Shown in pieces: positions 22,990 to 25,024 of a DNA stretch of 25,024 nt (its first letter is position 1; each line of letters opens with the position of its first letter). The stretch comes from JANYGA01 sp031420415. GTDB taxonomy: Bacteria; Vulcanimicrobiota; Vulcanimicrobiia; Vulcanimicrobiales; Vulcanimicrobiaceae. Both the position numbers and the translations under genes were made by a program. The notes under the pieces are model-generated. The model was not told the origin of the DNA. It made no database searches and worked only from the letters and a program-made list of their open reading frames with translations. The stretch spans positions 1 to 25,024 of the forward strand of contig JANOMT010000010.1 in NCBI GenBank assembly GCA_031420415.1, given 5' to 3'.

Positions 22990-23608
22990 TACGTCGCTAA
23001 CGCTTGACTAATGACGCGTAAACTTCAAAGACAATACCGAGCGATATCTCTGAAAGCGAGTTTCCTGGTTCGAACGCGGGTTCGCCGCGATTGCCATGGC
23101 CGTAAACCCCATACTTGAGCGGTCTGATTAATATCGGGAAGCTCAGTTTTGTGAGAGTGTCGGGACTTCCTTATCGCCTACTGTATCCCCGAGTGTTAAG
23201 CGATCTTGCCTTATCCGTGACAAAAATGTTACGACCTGACGCCGCACCGCCTACGGCATCGTCTCGATGACCGCCCCAGCCCGCGTTGCCCCCTCGATAT
23301 CCGAAAAGAGAAACGTCATCGTGCATGTTCCGGAGTGCCGGATCGCTGCAGGGTGACGAAGCGGGGCTTTAGTCGCGGTGCTTCGATCCCGTCGGTACTC
23401 TTGACCGTTTTTTTTCCGCACGTCGATAGACGTCGCAGATAATCGGTAACATCGTTCGGTTATAAACGAATACGAGCGCATCGCGACCACGTCCGGGTAC
23501 CATCCAACCTTCATCAGATTCAATGGTGCGATGCGGCGCGCTTACGTTCGAAATTTATCGTCGGCGACGCACGTAGGTTCGGGTAAACACATCAACAAAC
23601 AAATTGCG
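22990..23608. other. Long region without an intact gene, AT-richer than its surroundings
   Basis: About 620 bases hold no complete gene. The part 23030-23230 is visibly richer in A and T than the rest of the window and could contain promoters. A small hairpin CGAAC-GCGG-GTTCG lies at 23072-23085 and a T8 run near 23409-23416. A minus-strand cyclase stub is at 23251-23319. No tRNA, riboswitch or repeat array was recognised. Confidence 0.6.
23251..23319 (-). pseudogene. Stub of a class III adenylate/guanylate cyclase domain
   Basis: Twenty-two codons from ATG 23319 to TAG 23251 read TFLFSDIEGATR followed by AGAVIETMP. TFLFTDIEGSTR is the hallmark start of class III nucleotidyl cyclase catalytic domains, containing the first metal-binding aspartate (here the D of SDIEG). 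The homology ends at once: the expected W-E-x-x-P region and the rest of the domain (over 150 residues) are missing. The upstream frame shows no other recognised domain. It is a decayed fragment rather than a small gene, in line with the relics on its left. Confidence 0.6.
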
Positions 23609-25024
23609 ATGGCCTTAGACAGATTTAATTTGGGTATTTTTACGCGAGGTACCGTCCAGATTGTGGCAAGCGCGTTCCTGGTCGGGATCATGGTATTGGC
23701 GCGGCCGGCCGAGAGCGGTCCAAACCGCCCGACGTTGCGTGTTGCGGTCGGCACGACGCCGAACAGCCTCAATCCGCTCACGCTAACGCAGAGTAGCGAG
23801 GTGCTCATCACATCCATGATTTTCGACGGATTGGTGAGCGCGACGCTCGATGGAAAGATCGTGCCCGTACTCGCAGCGGTCGTTCCGACATCGGCCAACG
23901 GCGGCATCAGCCGCGACGGTCGAACGATCACCTATAAGCTGCGCCGCGGCATCAAGTGGCACGACGGCACGCCGTTCTCCAGCCGCGACGTTATTTTCAC
24001 GCAACGTGCGGCGCTCAATCCCAACAACAATATTCCGTCGCGCGATCCGTACCGCTCGGTGTCGAGGATCGATGCGCCCGATGATGCGACGGTCGTCGTG
24101 CATCTCGCGAAGCCGTATGCGCCATTCGTTGTTGAGTGGTTCGCCGACGGCGGAATTCTGCCGGCGCATCTTCTCGTGTCGCACCCGAACATCAACGATC
24201 TGCCCTTCAACGCGGCGCCGATCGGAACGGGCGCATTCGTCTTCGATCACTGGGACCGCGGGCGCGAGATCGTGCTCCGCGCGAATGATGCGTACGTGCT
24301 CGGCAAGCCGAAGATCGGACGCATCGTCATCCAATTGATGGCCGACGATACATCGCGTGGCGTGGCGCTGCGCACCGGCGAAACCGATTGGGCGTTCGGA
24401 GCTTCGGAAACGATGGCTCGTCAGTTTACCGGCAACGGCCCCGTCCGACCCGTCCTGATCGACCTGAACCGTACGAACGGATTACAAATGCAGACGCGAC
24501 GCCCGCCACTCGACGACGTGCGCGTGCGTCGGGCGATCGCACTCGCACTGGATCGGCGGACGATGGTGGCAAAAATAAGCGGTGCCTTCGCCGATCCTGC
24601 GACGGCCAATATCGGACCGGCGCTGTGGGCATACGATCCACATATCAAACCGCTGCCGTACGACCAGGCGCAGAGTCGCGCGTTGCTCGAAGCCGCAGGC
24701 TGGAAACTCGGCGCGAACGGGCTTCGGGAACGGAGCGGAAAACCGCTGACGCTTCAGCTGACCTATGCGGCCGGCAGCCGAATTTTTGAAGCGTACGGGG
24801 TGCAGATTCAGGCATCGCTCCATGCGGTCGGCATCGATGTGGCGATTAAGGCGCAGCAGCCAAACGTCCTCTACGCTCCGGCCGCACAGCATGGCGTGCT
24901 GATGAGCGGTGATTTCGATATGGTCTATCTTGGGTTTACAAGTTCGTCCGATCCGAATACCCGCAAGGCCTTTGGGTGCGCGGCAATTCCTCCGGGCGGG
25001 TTTAACGTCAGCCGCTGGTGCGAC
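23609..25024 (+). CDS. ABC transporter substrate-binding protein, family 5 (peptide/nickel type), 3'-truncated by window edge
   Basis: The frame is open for 472 codons to the right edge. The N terminus has a basic start and a hydrophobic segment VQIVASAFLVGIMVLA, a signal peptide or anchor without a lipobox cysteine. The mature protein begins TLRVAVGTTPNSLNPLT, and residue 117 lies in the family signature GIKWHDGTPFSSRDVIFT. Further family features are PIGTGAFVFDHWDRG, LPLDDVRVRRAIALALDR in the variant form PPLDDVRVRRAIALALDRR, and YDQAQSRALLEAAGW. Family 5 proteins bind oligopeptides, dipeptides, nickel or other solutes in the periplasm for uptake. ATG 23609 is used; ATG 23531 in the same frame is an alternative. 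Neither has a clear ribosome site. Ligand and permease genes lie outside the window. Confidence 0.9.
   Translation, partial: MALDRFNLGIFTRGTVQIVASAFLVGIMVLARPAESGPNRPTLRVAVGTTPNSLNPLTLTQSSEVLITSMIFDGLVSATLDGKIVPVLAAVVPTSANGGISRDGRTITYKLRRGIKWHDGTPFSSRDVIFTQRAALNPNNNIPSRDPYRSVSRIDAPDDATVVVHLAKPYAPFVVEWFADGGILPAHLLVSHPNINDLPFNAAPIGTGAFVFDHWDRGREIVLRANDAYVLGKPKIGRIVIQLMADDTSRGVALRTGETDWAFGASETMARQFTGNGPVRPVLIDLNRTNGLQMQTRRPPLDDVRVRRAIALALDRRTMVAKISGAFADPATANIGPALWAYDPHIKPLPYDQAQSRALLEAAGWKLGANGLRERSGKPLTLQLTYAAGSRIFEAYGVQIQASLHAVGIDVAIKAQQPNVLYAPAAQHGVLMSGDFDMVYLGFTSSSDPNTRKAFGCAAIPPGGFNVSRWCD

Noticed and set aside
23068..23085. GGTTCGAA resembling a tRNA T-arm
   Set aside because: No T stem, acceptor stem or anticodon arm can be drawn around it.
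1..25024. CRISPR array, insertion sequence, integrase or attachment site
   Set aside because: No regular spaced repeats, transposase or integrase motifs were seen on either strand, including around the relic cluster.

Overview
This is a GC-rich, gene-dense bacterial segment (GC roughly 60% by eye). The mix of genes fits a little-studied diderm lineage such as Candidatus Eremiobacterota (WPS-2): a copper-amine-oxidase-N 'stalk' protein, CHAD proteins beside an exopolyphosphatase, a Tad-type ATPase and many GATCG-rich codons. That assignment is inference; the window holds no rRNA, tRNA or marker gene that would settle it.

Layout. 1-2.6 kb: the 3' part of a CrtC/AttH lipocalin-like gene, then an M3 oligoendopeptidase. 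2.6-5.3 kb, minus strand: a compact run of menA-like prenyltransferase, NFU scaffold, tiny zinc-ribbon protein and secreted stalk-domain protein. 5.4-7.5 kb: an IclR regulator converging on an iron-dependent alcohol dehydrogenase of the hydroxyacid-oxoacid transhydrogenase type. 7.6-17 kb: a phosphate and polyphosphate block. It holds a Ppx/GppA phosphatase with HD domain, a CHAD polyphosphate-binding domain split over two overlapping reading frames, a PhoB/PhoR-type two-component system, a membrane acyltransferase, and pstSCAB behind a four-copy 11-bp-phased PHO-box-like array. No phoU is present. 17-21 kb: a GNAT acetyltransferase, the eroded start of an assimilatory-nitrate-reductase-like gene, a small secreted protein, and one 729-residue protein that joins a CpaE/TadZ-type ATPase to a CpaF/TadA-type secretion ATPase.

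21-23.3 kb is a gene graveyard on the minus strand: a CpaB-like tail, a beta-rich surface-protein remnant, a glycosyltransferase broken by frameshifts and two in-frame stops, and a stub of a class III nucleotidyl cyclase. From 23.6 kb to the right edge runs the 5' part of an intact family 5 (oligopeptide/dipeptide) solute-binding protein.

The phosphate block reads as one physiological unit. PhoR-PhoB would sense phosphate limitation and bind the array in front of pstS, PstSCAB would import phosphate, and Ppx with the CHAD pair would handle or bind polyphosphate. The most unusual items are the split CHAD domain, the CpaE-CpaF fusion, the four-repeat PHO box, and the cluster of relics around an intact but apparently orphaned Tad ATPase.
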